Source: Draconibacterium orientale (GTDB taxonomy: Bacteria > Bacteroidota > Bacteroidia > Bacteroidales > JAADGE01). From it: a stretch of DNA of 33,436 nucleotides. Under the pieces are notes generated by a model, which did no database searches, was not told the origin of the DNA, and was given only the letters and a program-made list of their open reading frames with translations. The stretch lies in NCBI GenBank assembly GCA_020721645.1, contig DYMH01000018.1, forward strand, positions 8,370-41,805, in the 5' to 3' direction. Position numbers and translations under genes: made by a program. Positions 18,970 through 28,429 of this stretch are shown one piece after another (within the stretch, counting starts at the first letter, position 1; each line of letters begins with the position of its first letter).

Positions 18970-19488
18970 TTATCGGAATTTTGTAGTTGTAAATCGTTGA
19001 AATATTAAATTTTCATCATTATTGATTCCGGCTTTACGTTTCACAATACGAATTTGTTCGGCAACGGTATCCACACCTTCAATACCGGGAAGCAGTACGC
19101 CGTGTCGCCCAAACCGGTCTTCGATAATTAAACCGTATTTTCGGGGATTCAAAAACTCAGCAGATTCAATCAATTCGGGCACGTTGAGAACTTCAACCGA
19201 GAGCGAAAGTGTTTCAACTTCCGACTTCGATAAGGGCACGAAACGAGAATCGTGCATGGCAGCCGAAACTGCATTGCGTATGATTTCTTCCTGCAAATTC
19301 TCCCGAACCGGAGACAAGGTGCCGATACAGCCTCGTAAATTTTTATCGGCATTGCGAAGCGTTACGAAACAGGCTGCCGGTTTGCTTAATAGGTCTTTAA
19401 TTTCGACTTTTAAATATTTTTTTGTTTCCAGATAATATATAATTGCTTTCAACGCAATTTCTACTTGAATACTTTGAGGTTGATACAT
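18970..19488 (-). CDS. amrA: AMMECR1-domain protein (AmmeMemoRadiSam system protein A)
   Basis: 172 aa; PAACFVTLRNADKNLRGCIGTLSPVRENLQEEIIRNAVSAAMHDSRFVPLSKSEVETLSLSVEVL; YGLIIEDRFGRHGVLLPGIEGVDTVAEQIRIVKRKAGI. 2 bp from amrS. Confidence 0.93.
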   Translation of the reverse strand: MYQPQSIQVEIALKAIIYYLETKKYLKVEIKDLLSKPAACFVTLRNADKNLRGCIGTLSPVRENLQEEIIRNAVSAAMHDSRFVPLSKSEVETLSLSVEVLNVPELIESAEFLNPRKYGLIIEDRFGRHGVLLPGIEGVDTVAEQIRIVKRKAGINNDENLIFQRFTTTKFR

Positions 19489-19699
19489 TTTGTAATGTTG
19501 ATTTAATTCTTAATCAAAAATTAATTCTGTTTCTTGAATGAAATTACGATATTTATACCAAAAATAAAAATGCGGAAGTGTGAAGATGAATGTAATGAAA
19601 AGCTGAATTTAATGAAAGCAATTCAAGTATTTTCTGTTATTTTGTGTCTTTTGTATTGAAACTTGCTCCTTTTGTCTAATTAATTCCAATTTCAATATC

Positions 19700-21340
19700 A
19701 TGCGTTTGAAAAGAAGTATCGAAGACGATTTATTTACCGATTTAGATGCCATCGTTATCGGCGGCGGAATAACCGGTGCAGCAGTGGCATACACAGCTGC
19801 CGGAAGAGGTTTAAAAATAGCTCTTTTCGAGAAAAAAGATTACGGCGGTGCAACATCAGCCGCAACCTCAAAATTGATACACGGCGGTTTGCGTTATTTG
19901 GCTAATATGGAATTTAAACTTGTACGTGAATCGTTGCAGGAACGGCGAATTTTGGGAAATATCGCCCCAAATTTTGTGTATCCCCTGCCATTTATATTTC
20001 CTAACTACAAACGTTGGAAAGGAAATATGTGGAAATTGGCGGCAGGAATGTTTTTGTATGATATTTTATCGTTTGATAAACAAAAAACTTGGGACAAATC
20101 CAAACGTTTACCCAATCATAAAACCATCAGCTATTCGGAAGCAGTGAAATTTGAGCCCAATTTGATTGCCGATAATCTTCGCAATGCAGTTGTTTTCTAC
20201 GATTATCAAAGCATCTTTCCCGAACGATTGACTTTGGCATTCATCAAATCTGCGGCAGAATATGGTGCAAAAGTTTCCAATTATTCCGAAGTTGTTGATT
20301 TTATTTATCAAGATAAAAATACAGTATCCGGTGTTCTGGTAAAAGATATTTTGAGCGGAACTCAAAAAGAAGTTAAAGCTCCGTTAATTATCAATTGCGG
20401 AGGCACTTGGGCAGATATTATTTTGTCAATAGCAAGTAAAAATAAGCAATCGACTCATAAAGTGAAACGGTCGGAAGGCATTCATATTATCACACCAAAA
20501 ATTGCCGGAAACCATGTGGTTTCGATACAAAAAAATGAAGGCGGACACATCATGATAATGCCATGGCGGGGACATTCGCTTATTGGCACCACAGACCGCG
20601 AATACGAGGGAAATCCTGATGATTATCAAGTATCTCGACAAAGTATCGAAGAAATATTAGCAGCAGTGAATGCGAATTTTGGGTCTAAAATTTCGTTTGC
20701 CGATATCAAACATGTTTACGGCGGGCTTCGACCGCTTATCGACAATAAAACCGAAGGAACTTACAGCACATCGCGTAAATATGAAGTTTACGACAATGCT
20801 TCCGACGGAATCAATGGTCTGATAACCGTGGAAGGCGGAAAATACACAACCAGTCGGAATTTGGCTAAGCATGTGATGGAACTGGCAGAAAAAAAAACCG
20901 GAATTAAACCGAGAGATGTTTACACTCACAAAAATTTTTTGTCGGGTTGTGATATTAAAGATATGGACGAATATCTGTTTAAACAACATAAATTTTATAG
21001 CGATTTTGATTATCAAACCGTTGAATTTCTCAGCAGAAATTATGGCAAAGAAAGTGAACGTATTTTCGAGTTGGCAGACGCAAACCCACGCTATCGCGAT
21101 ATTGTGAGCCACGATGGTGAAATATTGGCAGAAGTTGCTTATGCTGTTCAATTTGAGTCGGCAAAAACATTGAAAGACATTATGTTACGGAGAACCGGTA
21201 TCGGAACCCTCGGAAAACCGCGTGAAGAGGTGTTGCAAAAAGTGTTAAATCTTGCATCGGAATTATTGTTTTGGGACGAGAATCGCCGGCAAACGGAATT
21301 GGAAGCATTGATGAAAGTGTATGAATTGCCGATGGAATAA
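19700..21340 (+). CDS. glpD: FAD-dependent glycerol-3-phosphate dehydrogenase family
   Basis: 546 aa; DAIVIGGGITGAAVAYTAAGRGLKIALFEKKDYGGATSAATSKLIHGGLRYLANMEFKLVRESLQER; GHSLIGTTDREYEGNPDDYQVS; TVEGGKYTTSRNLAKHV. Confidence 0.93.
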   Translation: MRLKRSIEDDLFTDLDAIVIGGGITGAAVAYTAAGRGLKIALFEKKDYGGATSAATSKLIHGGLRYLANMEFKLVRESLQERRILGNIAPNFVYPLPFIFPNYKRWKGNMWKLAAGMFLYDILSFDKQKTWDKSKRLPNHKTISYSEAVKFEPNLIADNLRNAVVFYDYQSIFPERLTLAFIKSAAEYGAKVSNYSEVVDFIYQDKNTVSGVLVKDILSGTQKEVKAPLIINCGGTWADIILSIASKNKQSTHKVKRSEGIHIITPKIAGNHVVSIQKNEGGHIMIMPWRGHSLIGTTDREYEGNPDDYQVSRQSIEEILAAVNANFGSKISFADIKHVYGGLRPLIDNKTEGTYSTSRKYEVYDNASDGINGLITVEGGKYTTSRNLAKHVMELAEKKTGIKPRDVYTHKNFLSGCDIKDMDEYLFKQHKFYSDFDYQTVEFLSRNYGKESERIFELADANPRYRDIVSHDGEILAEVAYAVQFESAKTLKDIMLRRTGIGTLGKPREEVLQKVLNLASELLFWDENRRQTELEALMKVYELPME

Positions 21341-21353
21341 AATGAATGCTTAA

Positions 21354-24086
21354 TTAGCTGATTTTCATTCCAATAATCAAAACATCGTCCATTTGTTTGA
21401 GAGAACCGCGCCACGCATCGAAGTTATTATTGAGTAATTCGGCTTGTTTTGAAGCTGATTCTTTGCTGTTGTTTTTTAAAAAGTCTTTCAAGCGTTTCGA
21501 GAAAAATTTCTTGCGGTCGGCTTGGCTGAATTGGTCGGCATAACCGTCGGAAAACATATACAGCCAATCTCCTTTTTGAATGGGAATAATTTCTTTTCTG
21601 AACGGTTTTTCTTCGTAGGAAATACCGATTGGCATAAAATCGGGTTTGATGTCGATAATTTGGTTGTTACGAACGATTACAAGCGGATTTTCGGCTCCCG
21701 AAAACTCGACAATCCCTTTTGTTTTATCAATGATACACAAAGCCATGTCCATACCATCTTTCGCTTCTCCTTCTTTACCTGTTTGACGGAGCGAAATTTT
21801 TACTTTGTTCCGTAATTCATTGAGTATCAAATCGGAAGTAATCTCTTCGTCGCTGAAATTTGCCATTATTTCGTTCAAATACGAGATGCCGAGCATGCTC
21901 ATAAAGGCTCCCGGAACGCCGTGCCCCGTACAATCTGCTGCTGTAACAATGAGCCGATTGCCTTTTTGTGCAGCCCAATAAAAATCGCCGGAAACAATAT
22001 CGCGAGGGCGAAAGAGAATGAAATTTTCGGGCAAATAGTCCGATATAATTTCTTGCGGCGGCAAAATAGCACTTTGTATTCGTTGTGCGTAGAGGATACT
22101 GTCGGTTATTTTTTTATTTTGAAGGGCGATTTGTTCTTCTGCCAATTTGATTTGTGTAACATCTGCATCGATGGCAATGATTTTACGCAAATTTCCTTCG
22201 GTTGTTAAAATAGGAGTCAGAGTGGTTTGTATCCAAATGATTCGATTTTCGGAAGTTTTGGTTTTTGCCGAATATATGATAGATTTTTTTTCGGTAACAG
22301 CTTGTTCAACGCGTTCTTTTAAATCATCAATCAGGCTGGATTTGAACATATTGCTCGAATATTTTTTCTTAAATTCATCGAATGTTAAACCCAATAATCG
22401 TGTAAAACCGTCGTTTACCCATTCAATTTCTCCGTCCGGCTGAGCAATGACAACAGAATTTTCGGTTTTGCTGGCAACGATTGATAATTTTTCGAGTTCA
22501 AAATTATTCAATTCCAATTCATGTGCCTGAGCCAAAATCATTTCGTTTTGTTTAAGAATTTCGTTTTCGGCTTCTTTTATTTTTGTGATGTCAGAATCGA
22601 TGAGTACCAATTGATTTACTTCACCCAAAGCATTAATTGTCGGAGAAAGAGTGGTTTGCGACCATTTTTTCTCTCCGGAGCGTGCCGTTACGTAGGTTTC
22701 GTAAATTACGGGAGTTTTCTTATCGATGCAGGTACGAATAAATTCCTGAATTTGAGGGTGATTGCTTGCTCCAACAATATGTTCGCTCACTTCGTTGCGA
22801 AGCAATTGCAGCGTGTAGCCGTACATTCGTGTAAATCCGGCATTCACCCATTCAAAATTCCCATCGATGTCCAAAATGGCAACTGCACTCGATGTTTCGC
22901 TGGCTACGATTGATAATTTTTCAAGTTCTTTGTTGATAATTTCCAACTGTCCGGCTTGTTGTTGAATTTCCTGTTTTTGCAAGCCCAGTTGTTTATTTTG
23001 CCTTCGTGTAATGCGATATCCGCGTAAAATAAAGAATACCAAGATGCCTATGATAACAAAGAATCCGATGAAGATTGTTAAAGCATTTTTTTGAAATTTT
23101 ATTGTTGCTGATTGTTTTAACAGCGTAAACCCCTGTTCGTTAATTCGGGCTTGGTTTTCTTTTACTGCTTTGTTTAGATTCCCCAACTTTAAGGTTTGTT
23201 CTTTAACCTGTAATTGTTGCTTTGTTAATTTTTGGTTTTGAATTTCAATATCTTTTTCCTTCAATAACAAAACGGTATTTTTTGCATTTAATTCTTTTCT
23301 TTGAGTATTTGCTTGCTCAATCAATGTACTCATGAGTTTTTTTTGGTCGCCGATTTTCCTTTCCGAAGCATCGATTTCTGCTTTTTGACGGTCAAGTTTT
23401 TTTTGCTTGTATTCCAAATCTTTTTCAATCAAATCAAGTTTATCTTGTTGTTCTTTAACTTTTTGGCGTTCTTTTCTCAGATTTTCTTCCGATTCGTTTA
23501 ATAAATATCTGTCATCGATAATTTCTACATTTTCTTTTTTGATATTCGATAATATTTGTGCCCCGGTTTCGGCGATATTCCGGGCGTTGATTTGTTCGAT
23601 AAACTCATCTTCATTTTCAACAAAATTAACCATCACCGATTTTTTAACACCCCACGCTTCGGTAATTAAAATCGTATGATTTGGTCTTATTTTTTTTGAT
23701 ATTTCCTCGTAATTGGCGGCATATTCTTTCGAAACATAGAGAATCTGAACGTTAAATTCGGCTACAATATCCGGATTCAAAATATATACAATTTTGAACG
23801 ATTTTCCGTGGGGATAATGTTTTTTTTCTAAACGTTTGAGTTCTTTCATCAATAATTTTGAACCGCCCAAAATCCCAACTTCAACATCTCCGTTCCCGCT
23901 GCTCCATTTCAAATATTTTGGTAATTCCCAAATTATTTCGGCTTTTTGTTTTTCGTGGTCTTTGTCTTGTGAAAAGGCAATTTGTTCTACAAAAATTGTA
24001 AAAATAAGGACTGACAAGATTTTATATGATATGTTCCGTATCAAAATATCTTTTTTAAACGTGGTTTTAAAAACTCCTAAATGCAA
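21354..24086 (-). CDS. YfiR-like (DUF4154) - coiled coil - TM - PAS - PAS - SpoIIE phosphatase sensor protein
   Basis: 910 aa; signal peptide then KAEIIWELPKYLKWSSGNGDVEVGILGGSKLLMKELKRLE...VQILYVSKEYAANYEEISKKIRPNHTILITEAWG (YfiR-like); heptad-rich helix; TM ALTIFIGFFVIIGILVFFIL; two PAS domains (NFEWVNAGFTRMYGY; EIEWVNDGFTRLLGL); SpoIIE RDIVSGDFYWAAQ, AADCTGHGVPGAFMSMLGISYLNEIM, MFSDGYADQF. Confidence 0.9.
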   Translation of the reverse strand: MHLGVFKTTFKKDILIRNISYKILSVLIFTIFVEQIAFSQDKDHEKQKAEIIWELPKYLKWSSGNGDVEVGILGGSKLLMKELKRLEKKHYPHGKSFKIVYILNPDIVAEFNVQILYVSKEYAANYEEISKKIRPNHTILITEAWGVKKSVMVNFVENEDEFIEQINARNIAETGAQILSNIKKENVEIIDDRYLLNESEENLRKERQKVKEQQDKLDLIEKDLEYKQKKLDRQKAEIDASERKIGDQKKLMSTLIEQANTQRKELNAKNTVLLLKEKDIEIQNQKLTKQQLQVKEQTLKLGNLNKAVKENQARINEQGFTLLKQSATIKFQKNALTIFIGFFVIIGILVFFILRGYRITRRQNKQLGLQKQEIQQQAGQLEIINKELEKLSIVASETSSAVAILDIDGNFEWVNAGFTRMYGYTLQLLRNEVSEHIVGASNHPQIQEFIRTCIDKKTPVIYETYVTARSGEKKWSQTTLSPTINALGEVNQLVLIDSDITKIKEAENEILKQNEMILAQAHELELNNFELEKLSIVASKTENSVVIAQPDGEIEWVNDGFTRLLGLTFDEFKKKYSSNMFKSSLIDDLKERVEQAVTEKKSIIYSAKTKTSENRIIWIQTTLTPILTTEGNLRKIIAIDADVTQIKLAEEQIALQNKKITDSILYAQRIQSAILPPQEIISDYLPENFILFRPRDIVSGDFYWAAQKGNRLIVTAADCTGHGVPGAFMSMLGISYLNEIMANFSDEEITSDLILNELRNKVKISLRQTGKEGEAKDGMDMALCIIDKTKGIVEFSGAENPLVIVRNNQIIDIKPDFMPIGISYEEKPFRKEIIPIQKGDWLYMFSDGYADQFSQADRKKFFSKRLKDFLKNNSKESASKQAELLNNNFDAWRGSLKQMDDVLIIGMKIS

Positions 24087-24202
24087 AGTTATAATTTTAT
24101 GATATTTTTCAAAAGATATTCTAATTATTTTTTACAAAAAAAGTATCGTTTTTTACATTTCATATGTTTCAATTTTAATGCTTTTCCGTAATTTATATAA
24201 CG

Positions 24203-24210
24203 TAACTTTG
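24203..24210 (+). promoter_or_regulatory. Candidate -7 box TAACTTTG for the M14 peptidase gene
   Basis: TAACTTTG matches TAnnTTTG, about 66 nt upstream of the ATG at 24276. Confidence 0.4.
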
Positions 24211-24275
24211 GATAAATCATTTTACTCTTTTATCTTTATCAACTTTAATAATAAAACGAATAAAAACTTCTATTT

Positions 24276-26612
24276 ATGAAAAAACTCAGATACACATTCT
24301 TTTTGGTCGTTATCATCGGATTTTCGTTTTCTGTACATGCACAACAGACCAAATATTCTAAAATTAAAATCTATGCACAATCCGGGGATTTAAAAAAAAT
24401 TGCCGGCTTGGGATTGCCCTTAGATTTTGGAGTCACATATCGAAATAACGAATTAACCGGCGAGTTTTCGCAAAATGACATCAATAAATTGATAAAAGCC
24501 GGAATCAAGTACGAAATACTGACCAATGATATGTCGAAATTTTATTCTCAACGCAATAAAAAATCTACACAATTAAACAAAACCGCAAAGACTCCGGTAA
24601 ATTTTCATTTAGGTTCTTTTTTAGGAAATCTCTCTTTATCGGAAATGATAACAGAGCTCGAAACTATGAAAACTTTGTATCCTAATTTAATTTCCGCCCA
24701 AATGTCTATCGACCAAACAATTACAACACACGAAGGCGAGCAGGTTTTTTACGTAAAATTATCCGACAATCCGGAAACCGATGAAGAGGAGCCCGAAGTT
24801 CTCTACACCGCATTAACACACGCACGCGAGCCTGTGGGCATGATGCAACTGATTTATTATATGTGGTATTTGCTCGAAAATTATGACACCGACCCCGAAA
24901 TAAAATATTTGATGGACAATACCGAAATGTACTTCGTACCCTGTGTTAATCCTGATGGCTACGAATACAATCATGCCGAATATTTGGCAGACCGCGATTA
25001 TATGTGGCGAAAAAATCGTCGCAATAACGGTGACGGCACTTTTGGGGTGGATATCAACCGAAATTATGGTTTTCAATGGCATTTTGACGATTCAGGTTCG
25101 TCTTCCTATCCGAGCGATGAAACCTATCGCGGACCAAGTGCTTTTTCGGAACCCGAAACCCAAATGATGCGAAATTTTACCGTTGGTCGGAATTTTTTAG
25201 CTGCCAACAATCATCACACTTACAGCAACTTACTTTTATATCCCTTCGGATACGATGAAATTCAGGCACCCGACAGTCTGATTTTTAAAACCTATGCAGC
25301 ACTCATGGCGAGACATAACGGTTTTTCGACCGGAACTGCATGGGAACTGCTTTATTCCACAAACGGCGATGCCAACGATTGGATGTACGGCGAGCAAACA
25401 ACAAAAAATAAAATTTATTCCTTTACCGCAGAAACAGGCAACAGCACTCAGGGTTTTTGGCCCGATTCCGAAGATATTTTGCCCTTGTGCGAAAATAATT
25501 TGGAGATGAATCTGTATCTGACACGTTTTGTTTCGGTTTTTGCTCAAATAACAGATAAATCGGAAACAATAATTCCAAATTCAGGGCAAATTTCTTTCGA
25601 TTTGCAACGGCTCGGGCTTTCGGGAAACGGAACGTATTCGGTTTCTTTATCCTCGAACGATGATATTTTTGAAACAATAGGTGCAAATGTCGAAATTGAA
25701 TTACCAAATGTTTTGGATTCTCAAACCGGCACAATTGATTATCTGCTCAAAAGTTCGGTCGCAAACGGCAGTACGGTTAATATGATTTTAACAGTAACCA
25801 ATGGCGAATATTCGGTTTCCGAATCTCTTTCGAAAATAATCGGAGTAGCTGAAATTATTGTTTCCGAAGACGGAAATTCGATGACCGATTGGACTACATC
25901 GCATTGGAACACCACCTCAAGCTCTTATGTCAGTCCGGGGTTTTCGATTACCGATTCGCCTGCCGGAAATTATTATGACAACACCAACAATCCGATAACA
26001 TTGACTTCGCCTGTCGATTTATCCGGAGTAACTTATGCAGCTCTTTCATTTCAAGCACATTGGGATATAGAAAATGATTGGGACTGTGTCCGTCTGCTTG
26101 TTTCAGAAAACAATGGTTCTACATGGAGTCCGATTCAGGGAAAATATACCAATCCGGGAGCTGACCAAGGTGAGCAAATTGCAGGCGAACCACTTTACGA
26201 CGGAACAATGACAAATTGGGTTTTGGAAGACATCAACCTACAAAATTTCCTGAACAAAACACTAAAATTCCGCTTCGAATTGAAAAGCGATGGATATGTT
26301 ACAAAAGACGGATTTTATTTCGATGATTTTAAAATCGTAACACTTGCCCCAACGGTTTCGACAGAGGAAATTGAAAACAGCGAAGTAAAAATTTATCCAA
26401 ATCCCAATCGAGGTTTATTTAACATTTCAATCAAAAACAATTCAAATTTCAACAGATTGGAAATCACGGATATTTCCGGGAAATTGATATTGAAACAAAA
26501 AATACTAAATATCAATGAGATAAAAGATATTAAAATAGAAAAAGGTATTTATTTTGTTTCCTTAATCAAAGAAAATAATAAGAAATTCACACAAAAATTA
26601 GTGATTTACTAA
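24276..26612 (+). CDS. M14-family zinc carboxypeptidase, secreted, with C-terminal T9SS type A sorting domain
   Basis: 778 aa; signal peptide; LYTALTHAREPVGMMQL (HxxE), MYFVPCVNPDGYEYN, WRKNRRNNGDGTFGVDINRNYGFQW, SFTAETG; C-terminal VKIYPNPNRGLFNISI...GKLILKQKI...GIYFVSLIKENNKKFTQKLVIY. Confidence 0.95.
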   Translation: MKKLRYTFFLVVIIGFSFSVHAQQTKYSKIKIYAQSGDLKKIAGLGLPLDFGVTYRNNELTGEFSQNDINKLIKAGIKYEILTNDMSKFYSQRNKKSTQLNKTAKTPVNFHLGSFLGNLSLSEMITELETMKTLYPNLISAQMSIDQTITTHEGEQVFYVKLSDNPETDEEEPEVLYTALTHAREPVGMMQLIYYMWYLLENYDTDPEIKYLMDNTEMYFVPCVNPDGYEYNHAEYLADRDYMWRKNRRNNGDGTFGVDINRNYGFQWHFDDSGSSSYPSDETYRGPSAFSEPETQMMRNFTVGRNFLAANNHHTYSNLLLYPFGYDEIQAPDSLIFKTYAALMARHNGFSTGTAWELLYSTNGDANDWMYGEQTTKNKIYSFTAETGNSTQGFWPDSEDILPLCENNLEMNLYLTRFVSVFAQITDKSETIIPNSGQISFDLQRLGLSGNGTYSVSLSSNDDIFETIGANVEIELPNVLDSQTGTIDYLLKSSVANGSTVNMILTVTNGEYSVSESLSKIIGVAEIIVSEDGNSMTDWTTSHWNTTSSSYVSPGFSITDSPAGNYYDNTNNPITLTSPVDLSGVTYAALSFQAHWDIENDWDCVRLLVSENNGSTWSPIQGKYTNPGADQGEQIAGEPLYDGTMTNWVLEDINLQNFLNKTLKFRFELKSDGYVTKDGFYFDDFKIVTLAPTVSTEEIENSEVKIYPNPNRGLFNISIKNNSNFNRLEITDISGKLILKQKILNINEIKDIKIEKGIYFVSLIKENNKKFTQKLVIY

Positions 26613-26645
26613 ACTTGCTACAATGTTGTTTATTTAAGCAAATTA

Positions 26646-26857
26646 TTGTATATCAAGCCTGAAAGGCTTAAATATGAATAACCGCCGGTGTAAACCGGCG
26701 GAAATAAAAACTCACAAGTTGCAACCCTGATAAGGGTTGAACAAGAGGATTTGTTTAAGATTCAACCCTTATCAGGGTTGTTGTTTAACGCATTTTTTTC
26801 CGTAGGTTTCACCTACGGTTATTCATATTCAAGGCTTTCAGCCTTAACTATACGATA
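26646..26857. repeat. REP/BIME-like foldback element of six small hairpins in two inverted arms
   Basis: Hairpins: AAGCCT-GAA-AGGCTT (26655-26669), CCGCCGGT-GTAA-ACCGGCGG (26682-26701), CAACCCT-GATA-AGGGTTG (26722-26739), CAACCCT-TATC-AGGGTTG (26763-26780), CCGTAGGT-TTC-ACCTACGG (26800-26818), AAGGCT-TTC-AGCCTT (26831-26845). The left arm is the diverged reverse complement of the right arm. Confidence 0.9.
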
Positions 26858-26894
26858 TTGAAGCATGCTACCGAATTAAACAATTTTCTAAAAT

Positions 26895-26931
26895 AAAAAA
26901 CCTCGAAATGCAAGCGATTTCGAGGTTTTTT
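26895..26931. terminator. Bidirectional intrinsic terminator between convergent genes
   Basis: AAAAAACCTCGAAAT (26895-26909) / ATTTCGAGGTTTTTT (26917-26931), 15-bp perfect stem, 7-nt loop. Confidence 0.92.
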
Positions 26932-26945
26932 TGTTGATATGGATA

Positions 26946-28292
26946 TTAAAAAATAAAATTCAAACCGATATACAAGCCCGAATCTCCGTCCTGAGCAACG
27001 GCTGCTCGCCCGTAATCAACGGCAATAATGAAATTTTCGTTGATAGCGAAATGCAAACCTGCACCGTAGCTGAGATGCAAGCCTTCATCGGCTTTGTGAA
27101 ACATTTCTAAGTTTTGCTCTTGTGTGTTTCCGTAGCCGGCAGTTACGCCATTTGTATTGATTTTGTAGGGATTTGTTATTATTCCGCCGTCTAAAAATGT
27201 GCTGAGAGCGATGTAGAAATTTTGTTTAAAAATGGTTGTTTTCAGAAATTTCCAACGTAATTCAAGATTTCCCATACCAAAACCATCGCCCACTACACGG
27301 TTTCTCATAATTCCGCGAAGGTTTTTAGAGCCGCCAAGTCCGTCCTGCGAAATTTTGGAGTCGTTAAAATACGGCAACATATAAAAAGGCATCTCTCCCG
27401 ATAATTTTGCTTGGTAGCTGAGTCGGTAAGCGAAAGTCAGCCTATTTTTTACGATAGTAAAATATTGTCGATGAGTGAGCATCAAACGGCTGTATCCAAA
27501 ACCATCGCTGATGCCGCTCGGCGAGCCAAGCAGTATGATTTCAGACCAAATTCCTCGATTCGGATTTGCTTCGTTGTCGCGTGTGTCGTACACCAAACCT
27601 ATTTTCCCAAAAGCTGTGCGTCCGCCGTCTTTTTGTTCTTGGTCAATAACGCCCCATTCTACGTATTTGTCGTACAAACTTGCGGTATCCGGAAGCAAAT
27701 CGTTGCCCGATTTTCCTTTGTTCAATTTATCTACATCGACCGACGAAATTTTTGTGTCGTAATACGAAAATCCGGCAAGCCAACGCAATTTTTTGCCCAC
27801 GAGTTCGCCCTGAAAATCGGCATTAAAACGTAATAATTTTCGTTGTTGGCGATAGTACATGCGAGAAATATAGCCGGCACCGATTTGGGTATCGTCTTCG
27901 AAAGATGAATTAAAATCGGCTTCGTACCCGTTGAAACCATAAAAATCGAGAGCTTGTTCGGTTAGGTAGCTGCCTTCGAGCGTCATACGGGTTTTAGGAA
28001 TCAGAGTGCGTGTGTCGTAAATCAATTGCGTACGCATACTGCCTTTGGTGGTGTTAGACCATTCCATGTAAAGTGAGTGGTTGTAATTCGGATAGTTGGT
28101 TCCATCGCCGTAGTGGAAAAAATTCATCACCAAGCCGTATTTGAACCCAATGTCGGAGTCGTAAGCAACAACAGGAACACCGTTGATACTGAGACCTTTC
28201 TTTACTTTTTCGGTTTTCGCACTGTCTTGCTGTGCCGAAATCGAAAGTGTCAAACCAATTGACAAAAAGACAATTAAGGAGATTTTTTTCAT
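26946..28292 (-). CDS. Omp85/BamA-like outer-membrane barrel protein, no obvious POTRA region
   Basis: 448 aa; signal peptide; amphipathic beta strands; GLVYDTRDNEANPNRGIWSEIILLGSP; GGSKNLRGIMRNRVVGDGFGMGNLELRWKF; NENFIIAVDYGRA...GLYIGLNFIF terminal aromatic. Confidence 0.85.
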   Translation of the reverse strand: MKKISLIVFLSIGLTLSISAQQDSAKTEKVKKGLSINGVPVVAYDSDIGFKYGLVMNFFHYGDGTNYPNYNHSLYMEWSNTTKGSMRTQLIYDTRTLIPKTRMTLEGSYLTEQALDFYGFNGYEADFNSSFEDDTQIGAGYISRMYYRQQRKLLRFNADFQGELVGKKLRWLAGFSYYDTKISSVDVDKLNKGKSGNDLLPDTASLYDKYVEWGVIDQEQKDGGRTAFGKIGLVYDTRDNEANPNRGIWSEIILLGSPSGISDGFGYSRLMLTHRQYFTIVKNRLTFAYRLSYQAKLSGEMPFYMLPYFNDSKISQDGLGGSKNLRGIMRNRVVGDGFGMGNLELRWKFLKTTIFKQNFYIALSTFLDGGIITNPYKINTNGVTAGYGNTQEQNLEMFHKADEGLHLSYGAGLHFAINENFIIAVDYGRAAVAQDGDSGLYIGLNFIF

Positions 28293-28429
28293 GAAATGTG
28301 ATTTAGTTGAGCAAATATTGAGTGTTTTGGAAATACGAAAATTGATACGTTTTCGATTTGGTATTTACAAATCTATATAAATAAATTGATTATTGAAATA
28401 GTTTTTTTTATTTTGAATTTCGATATTTA

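Noticed and set aside
20657-23913. Antisense ORFs within glpD and the YfiR-SpoIIE gene (for example 20657..21151 -, 22521..22913 +)
   Set aside because: Shadow frames opposite confidently assigned coding sequences.
26646-26857. CRISPR array
   Set aside because: The repeats are short self-complementary hairpins in inverted arms with different sequences, not direct repeats with uniform spacers; no cas genes nearby.
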